Below, piece after piece: positions 56,486-64,000 of a stretch of 64,000 bases of DNA; the stretch's first letter is position 1, and each line of letters begins with the position of its first letter. The stretch is from UBA9647 sp963739335 (GTDB taxonomy: Bacteria > Bacteroidota > Ignavibacteria > UBA10030). A program made the translations under genes and the position numbers. The notes under the pieces are model-generated. The model was not told the origin of the DNA. It saw nothing but the letters and a program-made list of their open reading frames with translations, and did no database searches. Location: the NCBI GenBank assembly GCA_963739335.1, contig CAVUAC010000059.1:33704-97703 (forward strand). Direction: 5' to 3'.

Positions 56486-57229
56486 CTAATGGACGCGTTT
56501 CATATTCTGGAGTGAAAAGAAATCCGCATTGAGTGTCACATTGAACCGCAACTCGTCGTACTCGAGGATCGTCTTGTTCCCTCTCGAATTCTGCGGGACC
56601 ATTTCCCAGTGAGCAGGGAGCTTTCTGTCCCCGAACGACTTAATCTTGCTTCCCAGGAATGACTTCACGAGCGCGCCGGCTTCGTCGTAGTACTCCGTCT
56701 TGAGCTCAAGATATCCTTCAGTGGAAATCCAGACCAATACCCTAGCCCAGACGACTCCTGCCTCCGGCTTTGGGATAAGCTGGATCTTGTGACATTCGTG
56801 GCCTTCGTACACCTCATGCCCAAGAAGCGAGTGGGTATAGTCGTTCACGATGGACGAGGCACGTACAAGATCGTCATTGGTGAAATCGGACCCCATCCAC
56901 GACTGGAGCATCATCGATGGCGGGATTTTGATGACCTTCTGCACCGACGGGAGCCAGTTCCAGACTTCGTTGCCGCGCTTGAGTGTAACCGTTCCCTTGT
57001 CCCGCGCGGGTTCGGTCATGAATACAAGCGAGAAATTCGGTTCGAGGCTCCACACCTTCATCGTCATCGTGCGCTGCCATTCTGGCTTCACAATAGTCAT
57101 CGTGATCTGCGCATACGAGCTTGTGCCCCGCATGAGCTCGTCAGCCTTGCGGATGATTGCGCTGGCATCCTGCGAATAGGAGTACATGGGTAGAAGTGCC
57201 AGGCCAAGCACAATTGACATGTGGTTCAT
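56486..57229 (-). CDS. Outer-membrane lipoprotein-sorting (LolA-like) periplasmic protein
   Basis: About 247 aa from ATG 57229, chosen because a signal peptide (VLGLALLPMYSYSQ) follows; ~39 codons upstream in frame lack coding sense. The mature protein has the LolA/LolB-like unclosed barrel seen in 'outer membrane lipoprotein-sorting protein' families: YAQITMTIVKPEWQRTMTMK, FMTEPARDKGTVTLKRGNEV, and WNWLPSVQKVIKIPPSMMLQ. GSDFTNDDLVRASSI follows. Members next to FtsX permeases are thought to carry hydrophobic cargo across the periplasm. It is first in the operon with two FtsX proteins, the ATPase and a barrel. Confidence 0.88.
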   Translation of the reverse strand: MNHMSIVLGLALLPMYSYSQDASAIIRKADELMRGTSSYAQITMTIVKPEWQRTMTMKVWSLEPNFSLVFMTEPARDKGTVTLKRGNEVWNWLPSVQKVIKIPPSMMLQSWMGSDFTNDDLVRASSIVNDYTHSLLGHEVYEGHECHKIQLIPKPEAGVVWARVLVWISTEGYLELKTEYYDEAGALVKSFLGSKIKSFGDRKLPAHWEMVPQNSRGNKTILEYDELRFNVTLNADFFSLQNMKRVH

Positions 57230-57461
57230 AGTGAGCAACACTCTCTTCGTTGGGAGTATTGGTTGACTCAAATGGCTTTGCCGGGGGAAGAAGATCTTTT
57301 TCGTCAGCGGAGGAGAATTCCCTCTCCTATTGAGCGGTCCGATCAAGTCTGAGCATAATCCTTCCTGACGACTTGGACGACTTCACGCCACTCCGAGCGA
57401 TATCATATATGCTGCTCGGGACTCCAATGTCACCTCGTCTGCTCGATTTATGCTGTGTGTA

Positions 57462-58814
57462 CTACTGACGTCGAATGAACTTGTCGACCGCCTCAACGAG
57501 GTTAATCACCCGTCGAATCAAACCGGACTCTCTCAACTTGTAGCTCGCCTTGATGTTTTCCATCTCCTGCCCCAATTCCACCTGAATCGAAGGGGACTTT
57601 TTGACAGAGAGCACCTGCGATGGGTACACACTCCGATGGCCAGTCATGAGAAAACTTATGACACAGGCGACGGTTGCATAAGGTGCTACAGCTGGACCAA
57701 AAAGCTCCACTGACATGATGCTTGCTGCAATAGGCGTGTTTGCTGCTCCTGCCAGCAGGCTAGTGAGACCGATCGCGGAAAACGTAGCAACATTCAGCTC
57801 AAGAACTGTGGCAAACAACGCTCCTGCAGTCGCGCCGACGAAAAAGATGGGGGTAACGATTCCCCCGCTGCCGCCAAAGTTCAGCGTGATACTGGTGAAT
57901 ACCGGTTTCAACAAGAAAGCATACCAGGGCGGCCGCTCGCCACGAAGACAGGACTCGATCGTATCCAGTCCCAGCCCGAGATACTTGTTTGAGAAGACAA
58001 GTGTCAATCCGACGAGGACAACACCTCCAATGATTCCTTTCAGAGGCACCCATAGCCTGACCTTTTGAGATAATTTCTCACCGACTTTTAGAGATTCTAT
58101 GAGCACGATCGAACATAGACCAAAGAAAATCCCTGCGAGAACCACTTTCAGGAAGAAGGATTCACTGAAGACGGGAACAAAGTCGATCGCATGGTGAAAG
58201 TACCTGATCCCCATTGCCGACGAAACTTGAAAGCTCATTATTCCCGCAATAAATGACGGGAGAAGAACTTCATAGAGAATGGCGCCGACAAAGAGGACCT
58301 CGACACCGAATATTGAGCCGGCTATCGGTGTACCAAATACCGCCGCAAATCCAGCACTAATGCCACAGATGACCAGTTTTTTTCGGTCGTGATCGTCAAA
58401 TCGAAGTAGATCTGCGAACAAGGATGACAGCCCGGCACCAATTTGCGCACAAGGCCCCTCTTTTCCCGCAGATCCGCCAAGGGCAAGCGTGACGATGGTG
58501 GCCACCAGTTTGACAGGAACGACGGCGGGCTTGATTTTGCCAGACTCCTTGTGTACCGCCTCAATGACCTTTTCTGTCCCGTGCCCCTCTGCATCAGGAG
58601 CCAGGTATTTGACGAGAAGCGCGCTCAAGAATAGCGCTGCCGGCAAGAGTAGAAAGGAGTACGACGACATGTTGCTCAAATTCGTCGCCCATGCAAGGAG
58701 GTCCAGAAAACCTGCGGTAGCAAGCCCAACAATCGCCCCGACAATTGTAGCCAGGACGACCCACTTAATGATGCTCACAAAGAGTATAGTTTCCTCTGCG
58801 ACTCTTGTTCTCAT
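57462..58814 (-). CDS. ClC-family chloride channel/transporter
   Basis: 450-aa membrane protein with 10 or more helices. The selectivity motif GSAGKEGPCAQIG is present (the family GKEGP element, with the gating Glu). FGTPIAGSIFGVEVLF and the pore motif NFGGSGGIVTPIFFVGA follow. No C-terminal CBS domains. Length is usual for bacterial ClC antiporters or channels. It would move Cl-/H+ (or fluoride), and near c-di-AMP and trehalose genes it may belong to osmotic or acid stress control. Single gene, with 110 bp to the trehalase stop. Confidence 0.92.
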   Translation of the reverse strand: MRTRVAEETILFVSIIKWVVLATIVGAIVGLATAGFLDLLAWATNLSNMSSYSFLLLPAALFLSALLVKYLAPDAEGHGTEKVIEAVHKESGKIKPAVVPVKLVATIVTLALGGSAGKEGPCAQIGAGLSSLFADLLRFDDHDRKKLVICGISAGFAAVFGTPIAGSIFGVEVLFVGAILYEVLLPSFIAGIMSFQVSSAMGIRYFHHAIDFVPVFSESFFLKVVLAGIFFGLCSIVLIESLKVGEKLSQKVRLWVPLKGIIGGVVLVGLTLVFSNKYLGLGLDTIESCLRGERPPWYAFLLKPVFTSITLNFGGSGGIVTPIFFVGATAGALFATVLELNVATFSAIGLTSLLAGAANTPIAASIMSVELFGPAVAPYATVACVISFLMTGHRSVYPSQVLSVKKSPSIQVELGQEMENIKASYKLRESGLIRRVINLVEAVDKFIRRQ

Positions 58815-58924
58815 TCTAGAATCCTCAGGAATGCATGAAAGTCCAAGATCTCACATTTGTGAGATTTCGCATACCAAGTCCTATGTCTACCTGTCTTTGA
58901 CTCGAACCACTATCACGCCAAGCT

Positions 58925-60910
58925 TCACTCCGTTTGCGAGAAAATGCTTTCGGGTGGAAGAAGGCGCTCCAGTTGAGTTCGAAGCTCCCGACTCAAGAGT
59001 CCAAGACCGACTTGGTATGATGCGTTTGTCCAGCCGAATCCTTCCCTCGTAATATAAGAGAATTTGGTCCCCACATTCCCATACTCCGCGAAGACTTCAT
59101 GCGATCTGCGGACAACGTCATACTTCTCGGTGACAGTGCCGTTATAGAGGGTCGCATTCAGCGTGATGGTGAAGAGCCAGCGGTATGCCAGTCGTTCAGC
59201 CTGCTCAACGTAACCATAGTCCTTCAGTCCCTGCCAGAGCAACATCTGATGCGGTGCCCAGGCGCACGGATAGTCCCATTGACGGAGTGGGTGGTCGGGC
59301 GCGATGGCGCCCCGCGATTCCTCGGTGGAACTGACCAGGCCGCCAGGCATCTCGAGTAGCGGAAGCGCTTTTCCCACAAGCGCTTTTGCCTGCTCCCGCG
59401 TGGCGACCCCGGCCCAGAGGGGATAGAAGGTCGTCGCACTCACATATACAACCCTTTCCCCCTTCCGAAAGTCGTAGTCGAAGAACATTGCATGTCCCGG
59501 ATCCCACAAGTAGTGATTTACTAACTCTTTCCGCTTAAGCGCTTTCGAGTACCATTCGGCGCTCTTCTCCACTGTCCCGTCGGAAAGAACGATTGATCCT
59601 CCAAATTCATGCTCGAGAATCTCCCCAATGTCCCTTTCAATCTTATAGAGCAATGAATTGAGATCGACAGTAACAAGATCAGCACATCGTTCATAGAGCC
59701 GATAGCCGGTGTCATGGCCCGACTCGCGCATGGCGCGATCGTGAAGAAAGAACTGATCAAGATCCGGTTCGTCGATTAATTCGAGCCTATACGCACGTTC
59801 GTAGTTCGCTTTGCTCATTCCCCGCCGCGCAGCAAACCGGGCGAAGACTGCATCAAAGTGGCCCGGCTCTACCTCAGGCGGGGCACCTTGCCCGCGGTCG
59901 AAAGACCGGCTCAGTCCCGTGGACGTGAGATGATCTGAATTTGTCCACACGCTCCCATACTCGTGGATGGCCGCCTCTACGACAGTGCGAAGCCAGGCGC
60001 GGTCGAGTGAGTCTTTCGCGAGATGCTTGTAGACCTCCAGGGCCGTCGAGGTCAGAAACGGAGGCTGTGACCGCGTCAGGTAGTAAGTTCGATTTGCGTT
60101 GAGAACTGCACCATAGTTCTCAATTTCGTACACGAAGTTGTCAACGATCGACTTGGCGAGATCGACGCGCCCATCCTGCAGCAATCCCAGCACGATGAAA
60201 TAGCTATCCCAACCATACATTTCATTGAACCGACCCCCGGGAACGACGAATGGCGCGCCCTGCACAGAATCACCTGCCCCCCGAGAATATGCAAGAGAGA
60301 GAATTCCGTGAAGTCCATCCCTGAACCTTATGTACTCGGGAGTCAGATGCGTCGGCAACTGGACGACTTGGAGGTTCCATTCGGCGTGACGATGGGCAAG
60401 CGCGTCGAAGTAGGCGAAGGCAAATTTGTCCTGCTCTGGGACGTAGAGATATCTCTTGCCATCGATGGTCGAAATCTTGTCGTCGCGAAGAATGGCAGGC
60501 AAACCGGTCTCATCAATCCGCCTCGTCAACCCATCCCAATACAGTTGACGAATGCTCCGTGAAATCCGGTCTACCGGCTGTTCAAAGATCCGGTCGAGCT
60601 GGATGGCCGCGGTATCCCGACCGGCTTCTTCAAGAAGCCGAAGCTCCTGGAGGAGGTTTGAAAGGTGGTAGGTCCCCGCAACTTCGTAGCGCGTATGATC
60701 AATGGAGACGAAAGAGAACCTTTTGTCCCCGTGTTGAGTCCCCGTTACTTGTGGGTCGTCGATCGTAATCTTACGGTCATGGTCGGTGTCTTCGTCTGCA
60801 AGCAACTCTTGTAGGGTCGTCCGTACGGGAACGACCACAACCCTGGCGCGAGGTTGGGCCCGCACGAAGAATGAGCTAAGAAACAAAGTCAAGACAAACG
60901 TAAAAATCAT
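58925..60910 (-). CDS. treA: Alpha,alpha-trehalase (GH37), exported, with EF-hand-like N-terminus
   Basis: 661 aa. The signal peptide ends FFVRAQ. Near residue 40 an EF-hand/dockerin-like loop (DEDTDHDRKITIDD) may bind calcium. The (alpha/alpha)6 barrel has both GH37 signatures: PGGRFNEMYGWDSYF and QWDYPCAWAPHQ. The catalytic Asp/Glu regions are intact, as in DRGQGAPPEVEPGHFDAVFA. It hydrolyses trehalose to two glucose in the periplasm. A GAGGAGG is present but about 17 nt upstream of the ATG, farther than normal. A TreT-like glycosyltransferase gene lies nearby, so synthesis and use of trehalose are encoded in one locus. Confidence 0.93.
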   Translation of the reverse strand: MIFTFVLTLFLSSFFVRAQPRARVVVVPVRTTLQELLADEDTDHDRKITIDDPQVTGTQHGDKRFSFVSIDHTRYEVAGTYHLSNLLQELRLLEEAGRDTAAIQLDRIFEQPVDRISRSIRQLYWDGLTRRIDETGLPAILRDDKISTIDGKRYLYVPEQDKFAFAYFDALAHRHAEWNLQVVQLPTHLTPEYIRFRDGLHGILSLAYSRGAGDSVQGAPFVVPGGRFNEMYGWDSYFIVLGLLQDGRVDLAKSIVDNFVYEIENYGAVLNANRTYYLTRSQPPFLTSTALEVYKHLAKDSLDRAWLRTVVEAAIHEYGSVWTNSDHLTSTGLSRSFDRGQGAPPEVEPGHFDAVFARFAARRGMSKANYERAYRLELIDEPDLDQFFLHDRAMRESGHDTGYRLYERCADLVTVDLNSLLYKIERDIGEILEHEFGGSIVLSDGTVEKSAEWYSKALKRKELVNHYLWDPGHAMFFDYDFRKGERVVYVSATTFYPLWAGVATREQAKALVGKALPLLEMPGGLVSSTEESRGAIAPDHPLRQWDYPCAWAPHQMLLWQGLKDYGYVEQAERLAYRWLFTITLNATLYNGTVTEKYDVVRRSHEVFAEYGNVGTKFSYITREGFGWTNASYQVGLGLLSRELRTQLERLLPPESIFSQTE

Positions 60911-61055
60911 CCGGCCGCGGCAGATCTCCTCCTCGCACTTTTGTTCCGTGCCTGTGTTCGGTTTGACAGGTCATCGGATACCTTCTTTGATCCGAATATT
61001 AAGTTGCCTGGGCCGGCAGGGGGCAAAGAACCTCACCAGCCCTTCCCTCAGGCAA

Positions 61056-62273
61056 CTATTGTCCAGGCTTACCTGACGTCGGCTCCTGCTGCAACATCTG
61101 CTCTCGAGCCCTAACGACGACAGTCACTTCGTGAGGTTGAACGTTCTCTATCGAGAGCCCTTCCGGAAAAGTGATGTTCGATCTCGTAATACCTTTCTTG
61201 ATCGTTCCTTTGCTTATGTCGAACAACTTCACCAGCACTCCGATCCGGCCGGGGCTTACGAAGTAAAACGAGCGCTTCGGCCCCGAGAACGTGACTTCGA
61301 CTTGCGGAGGCTCGATGCGCTGCACAACCATGCCCGGAGGCAGATTGCCGTACTCGATCGGGACGACATACGAGCGATACTCTATCCTCGATTCATGGAC
61401 GAAAAAAAACCAGAGAAATATGGTAACCGTGATGGCAATCGCTTTCTCTTTGTAGTTCCGTTTGAAAAACTCCATCCACGGTCTCGTCCCCCCTCGCGGT
61501 GCGACTTCCTGATGAAACTGTTGAAGAACAACGCCAAGTTCTTCCGCATCTTTCACCTGGCGGATGTCACTATCCCTGGCGACCGAAATCGTTCCTTCCT
61601 CCTCTGAAATTACGAGGCACAATGCATCTGTAAGCTCCGCCAAACCAAGTGCAGCCGCATGCCGCGTACCGCTGTGTTTGAGCTTGCTCAGATTTTTGGA
61701 CAACGGCAGATGACAGGAGAAGACCGTAATCCGATCCCCCTGAATGACCAGAGCACCATCGTGCCCCGGTGAATGTGGATCGAAAAGGCTCCGTAGGACC
61801 TGTTCGCTCACCTTTCCGCCGAGTTCAATTCCTCCATCGAGATGGCGAACAATCGGATCTCTTCCCCGAAGAACGATCAGCGCCCCAATTCGTTCGCGAG
61901 CCAGGTTTTTTGTCGCCTCAACAAGGGCGGCCACGTGTGCCTGAGTTGCGTCGAGCATCCCTTTACCGCGCGGGCCTGATACTTTGCTTCGGATGGCGAT
62001 TTGCTCCAGAAAGTGCTTGATCTCCTCCTGGAAGATGATAACAATCGCAATCAGGACGATGGCAAAGAATCCCTGAAAGACCGTGGTCGTGAGCGTCAGG
62101 TCCAATTGTCTGGCAAGAAGATAAGTCGCCCCGACGATTATCATGCCAATCACCACAGACGCAGCTCTGGTACGCTTGAACCAGACGAGCATTGAATAGA
62201 TAAGCACCGTCATGAATACGATATCAAGAATCCCGGAGATACCGATTTCTTCTATAAGTCCAATGATGTTCAT
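61056..62273 (-). CDS. cdaA: Diadenylate cyclase (CdaA-like) fused to a YbbR/CdaR-like domain
   Basis: 405 aa. Three N-terminal transmembrane helices (about 15-85) are followed by the DisA_N/DAC domain with HDGALVI (Asp172) and GTRHAAALGLAE (202-213), the two catalytic motifs that make c-di-AMP from two ATP. A further helix (about 278-292, ITVTIFLWFFFVHE) leads into an extracytoplasmic YbbR-like module (IEYRSYVVPIEYGNLPPGMV, QVEVTFSGPKRSFYFV). In Firmicutes CdaA (~270 aa) and its regulator CdaR (YbbR repeats) are separate proteins encoded in one operon; here both seem joined, with one YbbR repeat. ATG overlaps the DHH phosphoesterase stop. Confidence 0.9.
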   Translation of the reverse strand: MNIIGLIEEIGISGILDIVFMTVLIYSMLVWFKRTRAASVVIGMIIVGATYLLARQLDLTLTTTVFQGFFAIVLIAIVIIFQEEIKHFLEQIAIRSKVSGPRGKGMLDATQAHVAALVEATKNLARERIGALIVLRGRDPIVRHLDGGIELGGKVSEQVLRSLFDPHSPGHDGALVIQGDRITVFSCHLPLSKNLSKLKHSGTRHAAALGLAELTDALCLVISEEEGTISVARDSDIRQVKDAEELGVVLQQFHQEVAPRGGTRPWMEFFKRNYKEKAIAITVTIFLWFFFVHESRIEYRSYVVPIEYGNLPPGMVVQRIEPPQVEVTFSGPKRSFYFVSPGRIGVLVKLFDISKGTIKKGITRSNITFPEGLSIENVQPHEVTVVVRAREQMLQQEPTSGKPGQ

Positions 62274-63343
62274 TCGACGTGGGTCCTCCGCAAGTGCACG
62301 ATGTGTTCTTTGATCAAGGGATGGAAGTGCGTCCTTCCGCTGATTCGCAGGCGCTTTGCGAGTCTCTGTGTCAGCAGATGTTCAGTGCCGGACCACACGT
62401 GTTCCCCCTTGTTTTTTCCGACCCTGAGCTTTCCTCCTGCGATCCGCCCATGACCTCCGGCCCTTCCTGTGTCATGAAAAATGTCCCGCAAGACCACCCC
62501 TGCTCCCCCATCTGGATTCGCCGTCCTGAGGGAAATGTGGAGATTGTCACCGAGCCGTCCCGAGCAAAGCGACCATTGCATTCCTTGGCATGTCAGCAAA
62601 AAATCGGCCATTTGAGAGACAAGATCGGGATTGTCCACCTTGCCAAGATGCGAAACAACAAGCCGTTGACGGATCATTGCGTACCGGATTCCCGTGACGA
62701 GCCCCGCGAAAAACTTCCTCGACCGCAAAGCATTCTGAATGCTCGACAACGCCCGGATGTCACACATCGGTAAGAGCGCGAGATAGGTTGTGATGATCTC
62801 CCGCCGGCGGACCTTGTAGAGGTTCAGTGTATCGGAAAGGATCCCGTAGACCAGCGCGGTGGCAAGCCTCGGCGGAATTTCGATATTGTTTGAAAGCATG
62901 ACCCGCGCAAGAAGAACCGATGTTGCACCAACGGTGTTATCGATGATCAGAAGGTCCGCGTTTGGCTTGTGGACAAACGGATGCTGATCGATCACAATCG
63001 CCGCTCGCCCTTTCCTGGGAAAGGAGTTGTTCTCGAATGCAGGTTGAGTGTCGACCAGTGCAATGCTGGCGTAGCGCTCCAAATCTCCCGGTTTCAGCTT
63101 GTGGACCGGCAATTTCAACCGCCGCACCATTTCTTTGTTCTCGTAGCGGCCAATCACACCGCCGTAGGCGATCCTCGTGCGAATCCCGAACCTGTTCTGC
63201 GCCAGATGCTGGAGAGCACAAGCACTTGCGAGTGCATCGGGATCAGGATAGTCGTGGGTCAGCACGAGAAGTGGTGAAAGCCGATCCTTCTCCCCTGCGA
63301 GGAATCCAAGCAGCTTGTCAGGCTCTCGAACGAGATGCGTCAT
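62270..63343 (-). CDS. DHH/DHHA1-family phosphoesterase (NrnA/PDE-like)
   Basis: 357 aa. The DHH domain motifs are THDYPDPDALAS (29-40), VDTQP and IDQHP; the DHHA1 domain has GGHGRIAGG near 300. Such proteins hydrolyse oligonucleotides or cyclic dinucleotides, and without the N-terminal GdpP part it resembles stand-alone pApA/c-di-AMP phosphodiesterases. Its stop overlaps the cyclase start (ATGA at 62270-62273), so synthesis and breakdown of c-di-AMP are probably translationally coupled, which is the main argument for that substrate. The start is 37 nt from the glycosyltransferase stop. Confidence 0.9.
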   Translation of the reverse strand: MTHLVREPDKLLGFLAGEKDRLSPLLVLTHDYPDPDALASACALQHLAQNRFGIRTRIAYGGVIGRYENKEMVRRLKLPVHKLKPGDLERYASIALVDTQPAFENNSFPRKGRAAIVIDQHPFVHKPNADLLIIDNTVGATSVLLARVMLSNNIEIPPRLATALVYGILSDTLNLYKVRRREIITTYLALLPMCDIRALSSIQNALRSRKFFAGLVTGIRYAMIRQRLVVSHLGKVDNPDLVSQMADFLLTCQGMQWSLCSGRLGDNLHISLRTANPDGGAGVVLRDIFHDTGRAGGHGRIAGGKLRVGKNKGEHVWSGTEHLLTQRLAKRLRISGRTHFHPLIKEHIVHLRRTHVE

Positions 63344-63380
63344 CTGGGTGCCTCTGTGAACGCTTGTGTGCCATAGGGGG

Positions 63381-64000
63381 CTACAGGTAAACCAAGGGTT
63401 CGCCCTTGTGGCTGAGTGAATGGAAGAGAAGCAGATAGTCCCGCAAATGACGCGTGATAAGAAAGTTCTTTCTTACATGTTCACGCCCATTCTCTCCCAA
63501 CGATTTTGCATATGCCGGACTCTGGAGCAGTTGTTTTAAGGCAAATGCTGTCCCTTCGATCGTGTGCGTAAGAAGCCCTGAATACTTGTTGACGATCTGA
63601 AGTGGAATACCTCCAACGGCTCCTGCAATGACCGGCTTCGCCTTCCAAAGTGCTTCCGCAACTGTTAGGCCGAATCCTTCGCGGAGCGACTTCTGGAGGA
63701 TCACGGTCGAAGCCCGTTGGAGCGCATTGATCTCAATATCGCTGGCCGGAGGCAGGAGCAACAAGAATATGTCCGGGTCGTTGTTCACCGCCTCCTCAAC
63801 TTCGGCCAGCACCTTTGCCCCCTCTGGATCATCTGTCGCACCACCACCGGCAAGAACAAGTTGGCAGTCTATGTACTTTCTGATCCTCCGAAACACCTGA
63901 ACCACCCCCACGGGATCTTTCAGGTAGTCAAAGCGGGAGATCTGTGTTACGATGGGGCGGGACTTGTCGATCTTGAACCGCTCCAGTATAGAGTCGATGG
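63381..64000 (-). CDS. GT4 glycosyltransferase, probable trehalose synthase TreT (5' end outside window)
   Basis: About 206 C-terminal codons are seen; the gene continues past the window edge. The sequence has the GT-B C-terminal fold of GT4: PIVTQISRFDYLKDPVGVV, CQLVLAGGGATDDPEGAKVL, ILQKSLREGFGLTVAEALWK (the EX7E motif) and KPVIAGAVGGIPLQI. These phrases are those of TreT, which makes trehalose from NDP-glucose and glucose. Together with the trehalase downstream this supports trehalose as an osmolyte here. Other GT4 enzymes cannot be excluded without the N-terminal domain. Confidence 0.8.
   Translation of the reverse strand, partial: IDSILERFKIDKSRPIVTQISRFDYLKDPVGVVQVFRRIRKYIDCQLVLAGGGATDDPEGAKVLAEVEEAVNNDPDIFLLLLPPASDIEINALQRASTVILQKSLREGFGLTVAEALWKAKPVIAGAVGGIPLQIVNKYSGLLTHTIEGTAFALKQLLQSPAYAKSLGENGREHVRKNFLITRHLRDYLLLFHSLSHKGEPLVYL

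Overview
Taxonomic impression: mid-GC DNA that looks like a Bacteroidota-type (FCB group) genome, most like Ignavibacteria, Kryptonia or a relative. Several very large secreted proteins end in the 'YPNPFNPST' type-A sorting domain of the type IX secretion system. A PorV/PorQ-type outer-membrane protein and TonB receptors with a CarboxypepD_reg N-terminal domain point the same way. Lineage is inferred from these hallmarks only; no rRNA or tRNA gene was seen. Most genes lie on the minus strand.

Layout. 1-4.3 kb: peptide and proline catabolism, comprising a frameshifted, window-truncated S9 peptidase, P5C dehydrogenase, and a broken DapA-like gene whose 3' part is the tail of a proline dehydrogenase. 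4.5-11.9 kb: an export/uptake block of TonB receptor, 1095-aa secreted protein and PorV-like protein. 12.2-15.4 kb: a four-PAS histidine kinase overlapping its NarL-type response regulator. 15.8-17.6 kb: M61 PDZ peptidase. 17.7-20.1 kb: a repeat island holding a group IIC intron inserted behind a terminator hairpin. 20.2-28.9 kb: two giant T9SS cargo proteins (parallel beta-helix, and a glycoside-hydrolase-like protein). 29-39.2 kb: an accessory stretch with small proteins, a lipoprotein, a DUF4185-like protein and four Ser/Thr kinase N-termini in different states of decay. 39.3-52.1 kb: an apparent island for peroxide defence and metal uptake (katG, Fur/PerR, Usp, MntH, outer-membrane protein, MntR, metal-type TonB receptor), bracketed by two direct copies of an ~0.81-kb cassette carrying a secreted PLD-family nuclease. 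52.1-57.2 kb: a LolA-like / FtsX / FtsX / ATPase / beta-barrel operon. 57.4-64 kb: ClC channel, secreted trehalase, a diadenylate cyclase with a C-terminal YbbR/CdaR-like part, a DHH phosphoesterase and a TreT-like glycosyltransferase, together suggesting c-di-AMP and trehalose osmoregulation.

The most unusual feature is a family of non-coding modules. Different stem-loops, or a gene cassette, are joined at a shared 11-bp tag, GTAGCGGGGGC. A 180-bp copy is identical at 19926 and 39475 and carries the tag at both ends; the PLD cassette also begins at the tag in both copies; and the group IIC intron sits in a member of the hairpin family. Several coding breaks are 1-base indels with the protein sequence conserved on both sides, so consensus error must be weighed against real gene decay.
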